NCBI GenBank assembly: GCA_001839685.1
Contig: MLAK01000123.1
Location: forward strand, 1 to 64,000
DNA: 64,000 nucleotides
Source: Tritrichomonas foetus
Taxonomy: Eukaryota > Parabasalia > Tritrichomonadida > Tritrichomonadidae
Direction: 5' to 3'
Shown here: piece after piece, positions 1 to 10,342 of the stretch
Layout of the letters: each line of letters starts with the position of its first letter
How positions within the stretch are numbered: position 1 is the stretch's first letter
Notes under the pieces: model-generated
Told to the model about the DNA's origin: nothing
What the model saw: the letters and a program-made list of their open reading frames with translations, nothing else
The model's database searches: none
Program-made: the position numbers and the translations under genes

Positions 1-1422
1 TAGAATAATTTTTCATTCGTTGGTTTCATTTCTGGATATTTATAGAGGAAGGTCATGACTCAAACATAATATATCTCGTGGTTTAAATTGGTACAAATCT
101 ATATAAAATTTTCATAGAATTATTACGGAAATAGATTTAGTTTTATCTTCATATATTAAATAAGGATATATGATATTAAAGCTAATAACAAATATGTTGT
201 CTTAGGCAATAATTAAAATATTTCTCAATCCATAAAAACAAAACTGAATTTTGGATAGCAATCATATGGACCATGCCCAATTTCCATAATGATGACTTAA
301 ATACAATCATTACATTGGGATTATTTAATGGATATTTCTTGAAACATGAAAGCCCTCTCATTTTAAGTTCTCCAAATTCTGATTAATGCCGGTATCATTT
401 TTTGAGCACCTTACTGTATTCAGAAGATGATAGTTGATGCATCATATATAGAAGTTATTTTGGACAACAGGAAATTGTGTGACCGTTGACCAATACAATT
501 TAATTCAATTTCTGCTCAATAAGAATGCAGAATCCAAAAATTCCAATCCAAATGATTGTCTACCTGGAGCCAACCCAATTTTTTCTTCCTTATCATCAAA
601 TGAAATATCATATTGGGATGATTATCTCTTTCTTGAAATGATCTGTGATGCACTATGTATCATTAGGATATACATCCCATTATTCTAGTTTTGATCAGCT
701 ATCAAAAAATTGCTGCCATTGATAAAATTTTGTGAAGTTATAAAATAAAGGTAAACACTACTGCATTTAATAGTATTCATATTCATCATAAAAGGGAGAT
801 GAGATTTAACCAAATTGACGCTTTATTTTTGTTAATCATTTTCGACACTTCTGACCAGAATCGGGTCACCAAATAGAGTAAGAAAGGCACTATTCTAGTA
901 AATTTCTACGATACATATTCTCATAAGAATGCATTATTATGAAAAATCTCATCAACAGATTTCACTACATTTCGGGTTTTCATTTTCAATTCACTTATTT
1001 TAAATATAATACATTTTCAAGAGTAAGACCTCTGAAGCACATCGACAGATATCACTCAAGTAAATCTGAAGATTTTGTTCTTTCATTTCAAGAAATATTG
1101 AATATGACGATGAACATCACAATTTAAATAATTGCTTATATCTTGGATTTATAAAATATATTGGCTAATATTATAGAATGAAAAGATTTAAAATATATAT
1201 TTAAAGAATAAAAATATAATTAAGAAATCTTTTATATCTCTTCGATAATCTAAATTCGAGCTTTAGATCAAAAGTCACAGTCGAAAAAGTTAATTCAAAT
1301 TTTCCTTTTCAATATTTCCTCACAATATATTCATAATGGTTTCTCAAATATATCGAATATAATGAATAGTTTATATAAAATTTATATAACCATGAAAAAA
1401 ATTCAATTACTTCTCCAAAAAG
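1..1422. other. Gene-poor left edge, no supported gene
   Basis: A+T-rich stretch. The longest open frames (about 60-70 codons near 479-688 and 939-1127) have no recognisable domain; the first has no ATG and the second is dominated by AT-derived residues. I see no tRNA-like cloverleaf or repeat array. The last tens of bases before 1423 are presumably the promoter and leader of the cotransporter gene. Confidence 0.5.
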
Positions 1423-4296
1423 ATGATGAGGACGAGAGCACATAGTGTTTTCGAACTCGAAATGAAATATATAAACGATGATTTAAACGCCGAAGAACTC
1501 AACGAAAGTCATGAAAGCGACGACACTTTTGAATACGAATTATCAAATCCAACGAAAAGACGAAGAAGAAGAGATAGTGATGGAAATCCAATAATTTTAC
1601 CAGAAAGTAAATCTCTACCAAAAATCCCTACAGGCTTGGACGGAAACCCTCAAATCGACATATTCGAGGATTCCTTAATGATTAGAAATCTCGAAGATAA
1701 ATCCGATGAAAATTTAACTGAAGGAGAGAACGGAAAACTTGATAAAAGAATACGAAAAAGTATAATTTCGAAAAGTCACAAAAGCATCATGCTCGAAGAA
1801 CTTGGTCCTGACCAACATTCAAAAAAGAAAAAGAAAACTAAATCAAAAGCGAAATATTTGAAAGATTTAATATCTAAATATCGGAAATCACGAAAGCAAA
1901 AATTTGGCTGGTTTCTTGGTGTTTTTATTCCAGTTTTTTTGAATATGATTTGTGTTACCTATTTTATGGACTTAAATCGAACAATTCAGCACATTGGTTG
2001 GGGGCTCAGCACTTTATATTTCTTGATTTCAATTACTATTTCAATTGGCACTTTAATTAGCATTTGTGTGATTGCAACGAATGGTGAAATGAAAGAAGGT
2101 GGTTGCTATTATTTAATTTCTCGAACACTGGGTCCTGAAATTGGTGGTCCACTTGGTTTAATTTTAGTTGTTGGTCATGCCAGTGCTCTTTCTCATCGTC
2201 TTCATTATCTTTCATCAACTATTACTAATTTTTACACAGAACCATTAACTACATCAATGAGATGGGATCAAACATTATGGCATATTGTTTTATCTTTGAT
2301 GGTTTTATTTTCTTGTATACCTGGATTTAAATTTATTACTTATTTTTTAGTTGCTTTAATGTTAATTTTAATTCCAGGTGTTGTCTCCATCTATGCTGGT
2401 TTCTTTGTGAGGAAACCCGGACAACCAAGCTTTTTTACACGAATTTCTTTAGAAACTTTGACTTTAAATTTTGAACCACAAGCAAACATCGGTACCTTTG
2501 ATATAGCAAAATACATAGGAATCCTTTTTCCATCAACTAATGCAGTTATGACTTGTGCTAATTTTAGTGGAAATCTTCGAAATTCTCGTAGGGATATTCC
2601 AGTTGGCGCTTTTACTGCAATTTTTTTAGGTGCTCTAATTATTTATTCAACAATGATTTTACAATCTTCCTCTTTTGGATCTCAAGAAATGAACAAAGAT
2701 GATGAAGTTGATTTTAGTTCATTTGAAGCTTCAGCTTTACCAATTTTATCATATATTAGTTTTATTGCTGTTTGTTTTGGTTCTGCTATTACATTAAGCA
2801 CAGGAGGTGCGCGAGTTTTTGCCAAAATGATTGAAGATCATTTAGTACCACAACAGTTTAAAAGATTCTTCTTTAGAGGCGAACCACTTGGATGTAATGT
2901 TGTTGTTGCAATTATTGGAATAATTTTTGCACTTGTTGATAAACCAACAATGTCAACTGAAATCACCAATATTATTTTCCTGATCCCTTTTGCACTTATT
3001 AATTTTGCAGTTTATACTGCAGCTTCTGCACATTATCCCGGTTTTCGACCAGCTTTTAAATTCTATAATAAGTGGATTTCTTTATTTTTAGCTTTGATTT
3101 GTATTTTGAGGATGTTTTTAGTGAATTGGATTGTAACATTAGTTTGTTTACCTCTTTATATCATTATTTGGTTTATTTATCACAAGATTCAACCAGCTGA
3201 TAATTGGGGAACAGTGACACAATCCAAATTTTTCTATTTAACATTAAAAGAAGAATTAAATTTGTATCATTATAAACCACATGTGAAAACATTCCGACCC
3301 AATATCATATTCATAACAACAGCACATCCTGATGAAATAAAAATAGATGTAGATTTCCTAAACTTACTTTTACATGGACATGGAATGGCCGCAATTGGTC
3401 GTGTAATTCTAAGTGATGCAAATAATAATAATAATAACAATAATATGGATTTAAGTCCAGAATATGATTTCAATTCTCTGGTAATTGAAAGAGATGGAAC
3501 ATATTTAACACTGAAAAAAAATTATCGGACATTTTATGATGTTACTGTTTCTAAAACATTTGCAAAAGGTGTACGAGACCTTTTACTGCTAATGGGAATT
3601 GGAAGAATGAGACCAAATACGATTTGTATAAAGTTCCCTGAGAGATGGCATGAAATTGATGATGAAGATCATGATATTAATTATCATGACTTTTATAATG
3701 GCATTGAAACTGCTTTTGATGCAAACTTTTCATTAACTGTTGTAAGAAATATTCATCTTTTTCAAGATGCTGATAAAAGAGGAATCATTGATGTTTGGTG
3801 GATTATTGATGATGGTGGGTTAACTTTATTACTTGCTTATTTACTTCATCATCAACAATCCTGGAAGAATTCAAAATTAAGAGTAATTACATTAGCACAT
3901 ACCAATGAAGGTAATGATTATGAAAAACAGCATAATAAAATTGCGACACTTCTTTATAAATTCAGGATTGTAGCAGAAATTACTGTAATTGAGGTTGACT
4001 TTGAAACTGCAAATCCTTCTCCAATGTCACAAACAAAATGGAATAAATTACAACAAAAACTAAATATTGAAATGGATGAAATAATTGAATCACGAACAAA
4101 AAAATATTTAATTCTAACTGATTTACTTCGTGGTTACAGTTCATCTTCATCATTTGTGATTTTCACAATGGCAGTTCCAATGCAATCACATAATAGTGAG
4201 GCTTATTTAGCCTGGCTTGAAATGTTAAGTGATTTACATGTTCCTTTTCTTTTTGTGAGAGGAAATGGCGAAAGTACGCTCAGTTGGACTGTTTGA
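1423..4296 (+). CDS. SLC12-family cation-chloride cotransporter (KCC/NKCC-like)
   Basis: 957 residues with the SLC12 layout. A charged cytosolic N-terminus (about 1-158) contains an R-rich patch (KRRRRR). It is followed by roughly a dozen hydrophobic segments between residues 160 and 590, and a long soluble C-terminus (590-957). The permease core carries family-typical stretches: GGCYYLISRTLGPEIGG in the TM3 region and TCANFSGNLRNSRRDIPVG, resembling the A-G-x-N-x-S-G-D-L motif. The C-terminal domain has the conserved DVWWIIDDGGLTLLLAYLL block. Such proteins move K+ and/or Na+ with Cl- across the plasma membrane for volume control; which ions cannot be read from sequence. A run of asparagines at about residues 667-674 comes from an AAT/AAC microsatellite. 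Two ATGs stand in tandem at the start. No intron is needed. Confidence 0.9.
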   Translation: MMRTRAHSVFELEMKYINDDLNAEELNESHESDDTFEYELSNPTKRRRRRDSDGNPIILPESKSLPKIPTGLDGNPQIDIFEDSLMIRNLEDKSDENLTEGENGKLDKRIRKSIISKSHKSIMLEELGPDQHSKKKKKTKSKAKYLKDLISKYRKSRKQKFGWFLGVFIPVFLNMICVTYFMDLNRTIQHIGWGLSTLYFLISITISIGTLISICVIATNGEMKEGGCYYLISRTLGPEIGGPLGLILVVGHASALSHRLHYLSSTITNFYTEPLTTSMRWDQTLWHIVLSLMVLFSCIPGFKFITYFLVALMLILIPGVVSIYAGFFVRKPGQPSFFTRISLETLTLNFEPQANIGTFDIAKYIGILFPSTNAVMTCANFSGNLRNSRRDIPVGAFTAIFLGALIIYSTMILQSSSFGSQEMNKDDEVDFSSFEASALPILSYISFIAVCFGSAITLSTGGARVFAKMIEDHLVPQQFKRFFFRGEPLGCNVVVAIIGIIFALVDKPTMSTEITNIIFLIPFALINFAVYTAASAHYPGFRPAFKFYNKWISLFLALICILRMFLVNWIVTLVCLPLYIIIWFIYHKIQPADNWGTVTQSKFFYLTLKEELNLYHYKPHVKTFRPNIIFITTAHPDEIKIDVDFLNLLLHGHGMAAIGRVILSDANNNNNNNNMDLSPEYDFNSLVIERDGTYLTLKKNYRTFYDVTVSKTFAKGVRDLLLLMGIGRMRPNTICIKFPERWHEIDDEDHDINYHDFYNGIETAFDANFSLTVVRNIHLFQDADKRGIIDVWWIIDDGGLTLLLAYLLHHQQSWKNSKLRVITLAHTNEGNDYEKQHNKIATLLYKFRIVAEITVIEVDFETANPSPMSQTKWNKLQQKLNIEMDEIIESRTKKYLILTDLLRGYSSSSSFVIFTMAVPMQSHNSEAYLAWLEMLSDLHVPFLFVRGNGESTLSWTV
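3421..3446 (+). repeat. AAT/AAC microsatellite in coding sequence
   Basis: Trinucleotide run encoding about eight asparagines inside the cytosolic C-terminal domain of the SLC12-like protein. It is in frame, so length changes would only alter a loop. Confidence 0.8.
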
Positions 4297-4688
4297 TTTC
4301 TTTATTTGTATTTTATAGAATATATTAAATTGTTTGTATTTTCTTATTTTTTCCTTATACATATTGTTTAGGTTTCTTTTTTATTGTTAATTGATTTAGC
4401 ATATTTTTGATAAATTTCAATGATAATAATTAAGTATTAGAGATTGATCCAGGTATGATTATTTCATGTAAATTTTTTAATCATTTTATTGATTATTTAT
4501 TGATAAAAGTTTTAAATAATCAGATTTAAAGAGAAAACATTATGGAACCTCGATGCTTTTCACAGATATTGAAGAAATAAAAGAATTAATCAGAATTCAA
4601 ACCATTTCAATATATTTTGAATTTTTCAAAAATAACACACAAAAATCGTAGTGAAATTGTGTTGACAATTTGTTGACAAACCACTAAA
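4297..4688. other. Intergenic spacer
   Basis: A+T-rich, with nothing recognisable beyond the presumed 3' region of the cotransporter gene and promoter of the ankyrin gene. A short direct repeat (GTGTTGACAA/TTGTTGACAA) lies at about 4660-4680, just before the start codon. Confidence 0.5.
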
Positions 4689-7600
4689 ATGGATCATCCA
4701 GAACTGACAGGTATTATTTACCAGGCAATTCAAAATGATGATCCAGACCTTCTTGGACGCTACGTCCCTGAGAAAATGCCAAGTTTTATGTGTCTTGACT
4801 TAAATGAGGTATCAGATATCTCACTTTTGCAAGACAAGCCGCCATTAATTTCAATCGCTGTTTATTTCGGTGCAAAAAACTGCGCTTCACTTCTTGTCGA
4901 AACAGGATCCGAACTTGACGCAACTGACGATATCCGCGATTTTTTTTCAAAGAGTATTTTCCAGCATTTATGGAGTATTTTTATTATTTATAGAGAATCC
5001 GTCCATTTTCTTGCATCGCCGAATAGAATTGAAGATGTTTTACATTTTCTCTTAGATCATGATACTGATTTCAATGCTGTTGACGATGATGTTAATTTTT
5101 CTATTTAATGATGTTTATTTTAATATTTTATAGAACTTTGCTTCATTATTTATCATATGAGAACAATCCTGATCTTGTTAAATACCTCATCACAAACTCT
5201 TTTTGTGAGGTGTCTTTAGATTCCGACGGAAACTCACCTCTTCATTTAGCAGTTAAAGCTAAAAACTATGAAATAGTTTCAACTTATTGTGAATTGTTTG
5301 GGCGTGAAATAATTGAAGAAAAAGGTGAAAATAATAGCGATGCAATCGAACTTGCTCAACAAAATAATGATAGTAAAATGGTTTCCCTTCTTGAAAGCTT
5401 TTTAAATGATGAGCAAGATGGAAACATGCAATTATTTGATGCTGCATCAAATGGAGATCTCGAAGCTGTTAAAAAATTCATTGAAAATGGTGATGATATT
5501 AATCAAATCAGTAAACAAGGTTATACACCACTTGGATGTGCCATTTATCATGATAAAGTTGATGTTGTAAAATATTTACTTGGAAAACGAGCTCGAACAA
5601 GTATTGGATCAGCCATTAAAATTGCAGTTAATCGAAAGAATAAACAAATTTGTGATCTAATCATAAAAATGACCGAAAATATAAATGAATTTGATGAAAA
5701 TGGCTTGACTTTTTTGGATTATACTGTTGCTGACCAATTTAATCCCGATCTTTTCATAAGTTTGATTCGAAGAGGTGCGAAACTTGATCAACGAAATAAA
5801 CATGATCAAATGTCACCTTTCGATATTTTGGTTGAAGATAGAAATATTGAAGCAATTGATGCCTTATGTGCAAATAAAATTCCACTTGATGTTCCAAGCC
5901 GCTATTCATTCACACATGCAGCTGCTTCACTTAAAGATACTTCATTTTTAACCCATATCATTAATAGTGGCGGTAATGTAAACTTCGAGTTTGCAGGAAA
6001 ATTACCTTTACAGGCAGCTTTACATAGTATTTTAACATCACAAGATGAAAAATCAGCTTTTGAAGATATAAAACTTTTATTAAATCCAACATCATTTGAA
6101 GATCTATTTGGTCCAGCTTTAGCATTACTTGAATATGGAGCTGATCCAAAGAAATGCTTCATGCAAGCAATTAAAGAAAAGGATCAAATTGCTGTTTTCT
6201 TTTATCTAATTGCTGGATGCCACAGCACCATTTTCACTCAATCTTCAATTTTAATTAATCAGTTATTGAAGTTCTTTTCACCATCAAACTCAATAGATTC
6301 TCTTGCACGTTTCTTTTTAAAGGATAATAAGCTTTTAATTTTAGCAGCTCGCTTCTCTCCTCCTGAAACATTAACTCAACTTATTCGAAAAGGTTATGAC
6401 ATTGATGCACCAGATTCAAATGGAATGAGACCAATTCATCATGCAATCAGTGCTTGCAAATTTGCTAATGTTAATGTTCTAATTGAATATTGTGCAGCAA
6501 TTCAATCTCCAAACTTTTCTATTCCTTCTCTCCTTCATTGTGTTGCATCAAATGAATCAATGATGTATTGTAAATGCCCATCAAAACAATTCAGTTATAC
6601 TCTTGTTGATAACTTTGTGAAATATTTATTACAGAACGGAGAAAATATTGATATTTCTTCAATAGAAGGAAACACTCCATTATCTCTTGCAATTGACCAT
6701 AAAAATTATCGATTTGCCGAAGTTTTGCTTCGAAATGGAGCCAAAAATGATTGGCGACTAACTGTGAAATATATTAGCAATTTAATAGATGAATTTCCAC
6801 CCGAATCTTCAAACACATTTAGCGATTCTGATTTAATTATTGGAAAATCCAAACTGTTAACAATGATGTCACCAAACAATACATTTTTAGCAACAACTTA
6901 TCATCCTTCTTCATTGTTGAGATTGGCATCATTATATTTCGGAATAAATATCGATTTGAATGCAATAATTGATCAAACCACTAAACAAACCATGCTTCAT
7001 ATTGCTTGTAAACGTCATCTGTTATCCTTCATTCGATTCCTTGTTTTAAATGGTGCTGACGTAAATGCTACCGATAAAAATGGAACATCTGCAATAGGGC
7101 AAGCTATCATTGATGGTCAAGCTGATGTTGTCGAACAATTAATCACTCAAAAGCTCAACTTGAATTTGAAAGACTCCAAAGGAATTTCATTTTTTTTTTT
7201 TTAATATTTTATCTTTTTATTTTATCGAACACCATTTTCTTATGCGTGCTGCAATTCAAGGAAAAATATATTAAATACTCTTGTTAATAAAGGCGCAAAA
7301 ATTAATATTCCTGATAATAAAGGACGATTACCAATTTATTTTGCATGCAAGAATGGAAATTATGAAGCTTTAGATTTCCTTTTGAGTAAAAAGATATTAC
7401 CTTCTGTTTCAGACAATCGACGAAGAACACCAATTCATGTTGCTGTTAAGAAAGGACATTTAAATATTGTTCAGAAACTATGGCCTTCCAATTCCATTGA
7501 AACAATAAGAGACATTGATGGAAATACACCTCTTCATTATGCAGTATTTTTCAAACAGCCAGAAATTGTTCATTTCATCGTAAGCCAAAAATCATCATTA

Positions 7601-8784
7601 ATTATGGAAGAAAATCGAAAAGGTGAAACTCCTTTATCACTTGCTGCTTCTCTCAATCAAAGAGAAAATGTTAAATTCTTCTTAAGTAACGGTGGAAAAT
7701 TCAGACCATGCGAATCTTATAACGCCATGAGAAAAGCAGCAGATAATGAAGATATTGATTACATTAAATATTTAATCAACAATGGCTTGCAAGTTGGACT
7801 CAGACAAAGAAAGTTATCTATCGTTGATTATTCTGTCGAATTTAATTTAGAAAATGTTGTTAACTTTTTCAAGTCACAAAATTTAATTGATTATAATGAT
7901 ATGGTTCCTATTTCACTTGCTTATGCTTGTGGAAGACGACCAATTTTTGAATCATTATTTAAACATTTTAATGGAAAGAAGCCTGAGCAGGTTTTGAATG
8001 AATTCATTCCTAATTTAACCAATCTTGCTCGAACTAATAATAGAGTGAATTTAATTAAACAAATCAAGAAACAGTCATATAAATATTCACCTAAAGATAT
8101 TCTTTCGAAAGCTAAAATCACACTTGATTCAAATGGAACATTAAATGATGCACTTTGGAAAGCTTTTGACAAAAATGACTTGAACACCATGAGATTACTT
8201 CTTGAGTATGGAGCTAATCCAAATTCAAGGAACAATGAAGGCAATCCTTTATTATTTGAAGCTGTTAAAAATAATAATTTGCAAGTTATGGATTTACTGT
8301 TTTCGTTTGGTGTAAATCCTGATAAAAGATCACAGAAAGACAAGCAAAGTCCAATTTACTTAGCAATCGTATCGAACAAAATTGATATTTTAATGTCTTT
8401 TATTACAAATGGTGCAAACTTATTCTCAATTGATGAAAATGTTTTATTTTTTATGTTTTATAATGTTTCTTTTTATTTTCTAATAGCCCTGCTTATCATA
8501 TTGCTATACAAAATCAAAGAAATGAAATTGTTAGTATTCTTGTAAAATATGGAATTAATGTGCAATGCAAAGATAATTCTGGACAATCTCCACTTCACAT
8601 TGCTGTTGAAAAGAATAATGTTGAAGTGTGCAAGATGCTCGTAAATAGTGGTGCTTTGATTGATGCACAAGATAACAACAATGTAACACCAAGAGATCTT
8701 GCAATGAGAACAAACAACAGAGATATCATGCAAATTGTGTATGATCCAAAAATATCAACTTCTGATCCTCGCTTTAGCTCATAA
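4689..8784 (+). CDS. Large ankyrin-repeat protein, gene interrupted by four short T-rich segments
   Basis: Five coding segments (about 4689-4937, 4995-5090, 5132-7183, 7226-8440, 8485-8784) together encode well over 1200 residues of ankyrin repeats. Consensus elements (D-x-x-G-x-T-P-L-H, IVKLLL, GAxxN) recur across all of them, for example GNSPLHLAVKAKNYEIV, GYTPLGCAIYHDKVDVVKYLL and GQSPLHIAVEKNNVEVCKMLV. No other domain, signal peptide or membrane span is evident, so it is probably a cytosolic scaffold; ankyrin proteins form large families in trichomonads. The segments are separated by 41-57 bp T-rich inserts, three of which contain stops or shift the frame. All four fall at the same loop of the ankyrin repeat, just before the T-P-L-H motif. 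The inserts may be unusual introns or the gene may be decaying. The listed span covers all segments and inserts. Confidence 0.8.
4938..4994 (+). other. T-rich interruption 1 in ankyrin gene (possible intron)
   Basis: 57 bp, in frame and without a stop. It would add 19 hydrophobic, non-ankyrin residues between DATDDIR and ESVHFLAS, which join perfectly as an ankyrin loop if the insert is removed. It starts with a T run after GA and ends ATTATTTATAGA. The edges are ambiguous by two bases (GA on both sides). No GT lies at the left edge. Confidence 0.55.
5091..5133 (+). other. T-rich interruption 2 in ankyrin gene (possible intron)
   Basis: Begins GTTAATTTTT and ends TTTTATAG (43 bp as GT-AG). 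It contains an in-frame TAA and moves the frame. It separates FNAVDDD from TLLHYLSYENN, again at the D-x-x-G-x-T loop. Removal as GT-AG leaves the downstream frame off by one base, so the true edges or the base count are uncertain. Confidence 0.55.
7184..7225 (+). other. T-rich interruption 3 in ankyrin gene (possible intron)
   Basis: 42 bp, mostly T, with a run of about 14 T and one in-frame TAA. It separates LKDSKG from RTPF, and deleting it restores D-S-K-G-R-T-P exactly. It ends TTTTATTTTAT followed by CG rather than AG, so it does not fit canonical splice ends. Confidence 0.55.
8441..8486 (+). other. T-rich interruption 4 in ankyrin gene (possible intron)
   Basis: 46 bp as GT-AG: begins GTTTTATTTT and ends TTTTCTAATAG. 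It shifts the reading frame between FSIDEN and the next repeat (PAYHIAIQNQRNEIV), once more at the ankyrin hairpin loop. As in interruption 2, simple GT-AG removal leaves the frame one base off. Confidence 0.55.
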
Positions 8785-9243
8785 TCCAAGAAAAAAAAAA
8801 AATGAAATGACATTTCAATAAAAAAAGTAATTATCGTCAAAACAGTTGTTTTATTTTCTTACTTAGTGGAAAAATAAATTTACAACAGTAATGATATTGA
8901 TTATAAACTAACAGAATTTATTTATTTTGAGATTTTTCGACTTATGAAATTATCCAATGAAATGAAAAAATCATTTTTGTGGATATTTTCTCAATTTGCG
9001 AGTATCAATAGAAAAAGAAAAAATTGTACATATCAATATGTGAGTGCTGTTGTTAAACTCTCGTCTGAGAATAATATTCAAAAAATGCTTTTGAAGAAAA
9101 AAAATTAAGAGTTAACAAATCAACATTTCCAAATGACTAGCTTTAGAATTGAATTATTACCATATTCTTAAAGAAAAAAAATCAAAATCAAAATCAAAAA
9201 AATTGGATGAATTATTTCTTTCAAGATTACTGTCTTTATTGAA
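8785..9243. other. Intergenic spacer between convergent genes
   Basis: A+T-rich region between two convergently transcribed genes, with A/T homopolymers and a short (AATCAAAATC)-like repeat near 9180. No open frame or RNA gene is recognisable. Confidence 0.5.
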
Positions 9244-9702
9244 TTAAAGTTCAAATGGCTTGCCAGGCTCTGCAACAATAGCTTCTCTTTGGTCGACGAG
9301 AGATTGGATCGGATTCACTCTGGAGCTTTCGACAAATTCACCCGCCAGTATAATCTCATCAAGCAGCATGTACGCGTAATGGAATCCGAAAATGATATCG
9401 ACTTCGCGAACGTTTCCGAAGAAAGCATCGAGTGTTTCGACATAAAAGTGGATGGCATCGAGCATCATAGACTCGTTATCGTTGACATCAACGCACATGA
9501 CGAAGAAGAGGCTGGCGTAACGGTTGTAGACGAGCTTGCGGTCGCGCCATTCGATGAATGTGCAGAAGTTTGTTGGACGTGAAAGAATGGAATTTGTTAC
9601 TTCGCGGATAATCTTATCCTTGTCTTTCTTGGTTTGTGGCTCGTACCATTTGGTCAAACGGGCCTTTCCTTGGCGATTAAAGACAAGAAGAAAGTGTATC
9701 AT
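9244..9702 (-). CDS. Clathrin-adaptor sigma subunit (AP-1/AP-2 sigma)
   Basis: 152 residues, the usual size for a small (sigma) adaptin, matching the family throughout: MIHFLLVFNRQGKARLTKWY at the start, FIEWRDRKLVYNRYASLFF, then FVETLD-type and EVDIIFGFHYAYMLLDEI blocks. It forms the small core subunit of a heterotetrameric clathrin adaptor that selects dileucine cargo at trans-Golgi, endosome or plasma membrane. EWRD and KLVYxRYASL favour AP-1 sigma over AP-2, but CVDVNDNE is AP-2-like, so the class is left open. The start is the ATG at 9702, giving the canonical MIxF beginning; the six extra codons upstream begin at TTG. Confidence 0.93.
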   Translation of the reverse strand: MIHFLLVFNRQGKARLTKWYEPQTKKDKDKIIREVTNSILSRPTNFCTFIEWRDRKLVYNRYASLFFVMCVDVNDNESMMLDAIHFYVETLDAFFGNVREVDIIFGFHYAYMLLDEIILAGEFVESSRVNPIQSLVDQREAIVAEPGKPFEL

Positions 9703-10060
9703 TTTACTGTATTTTGACAAACTCTGTTTCCATTAAATTTAATTTCTATCAGAATAATTGAATCTCCAACGATAAAATTAATCGAAATTTTTTTGTCAAC
9801 CATTTATCATTATCAGTGTCTCTTTAAGTATCTTTCACCACTATTGGTAATAATAAATCATATCCAAGCTAAATCATCTGTGCTTAATTGTCTTTCATAA
9901 TTTGCATGAAATTCCCATTTGAGTATCTTTTTTTACGAACAGCAATTTTTCTGAGGTATCTTTATATTAATATAAATTTGTAGTGAGCATCTCGTGCTAA
10001 TTAATTCTTGATTTCATGACACATAAAATGTAGGTAATTTTAACAAGTATGTCAAGACAA
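9703..10060. other. Intergenic spacer
   Basis: A+T-rich spacer upstream of the sigma-adaptin gene. It presumably holds its promoter at the left part; nothing else can be recognised before the minisatellite starts at 10061. Confidence 0.5.
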
Positions 10061-10268
10061 AGATGTCAATATAAAGAGATGTCAATATAAAGAGATGTCA
10101 ATATAAAGAGATGTCAATATAAAGAGATGTCAATATAAAGAGATGTCAATATAAAGAGATGTCAATATAAAGAGATGTCAATATAAAGAGATGTCAATAT
10201 AAAGAGATGTCAATATAAAGAGATGTCAATATAAAGAGATGTCAATATAAAGAGATGTTAAGACAAAG
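10061..10268. repeat. 16-bp minisatellite, 12 perfect copies plus one degenerate
   Basis: Unit AGATGTCAATATAAAG repeated head to tail without spacers: twelve identical copies from 10061 to 10252, then a diverged copy to 10268. The period is not a multiple of three and the array is in a spacer just beyond the 3' end of the P-loop gene. The perfect identity suggests recent expansion by slippage or unequal exchange. Confidence 0.95.
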
Positions 10269-10342
10269 AGATGAAAAAAGAAGATATGAAAAAATGAATT
10301 GATTCAAGCAATGTTTTTTTAAAATAGCATATATGATTAATT

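Noticed and set aside
479..1127. Two short frames at the left edge
   Set aside because: No domain, no ATG for the first, AT-derived residues; no support as genes.
9244..9736. Longer start of the sigma-adaptin frame and its plus-strand shadows
   Set aside because: The upstream extension begins at TTG and is not part of the family; the antisense frames follow conserved sigma codons.
10061..10268. CRISPR-like array
   Set aside because: Units are directly adjacent with no spacers, and the genome is eukaryotic; it is a minisatellite.
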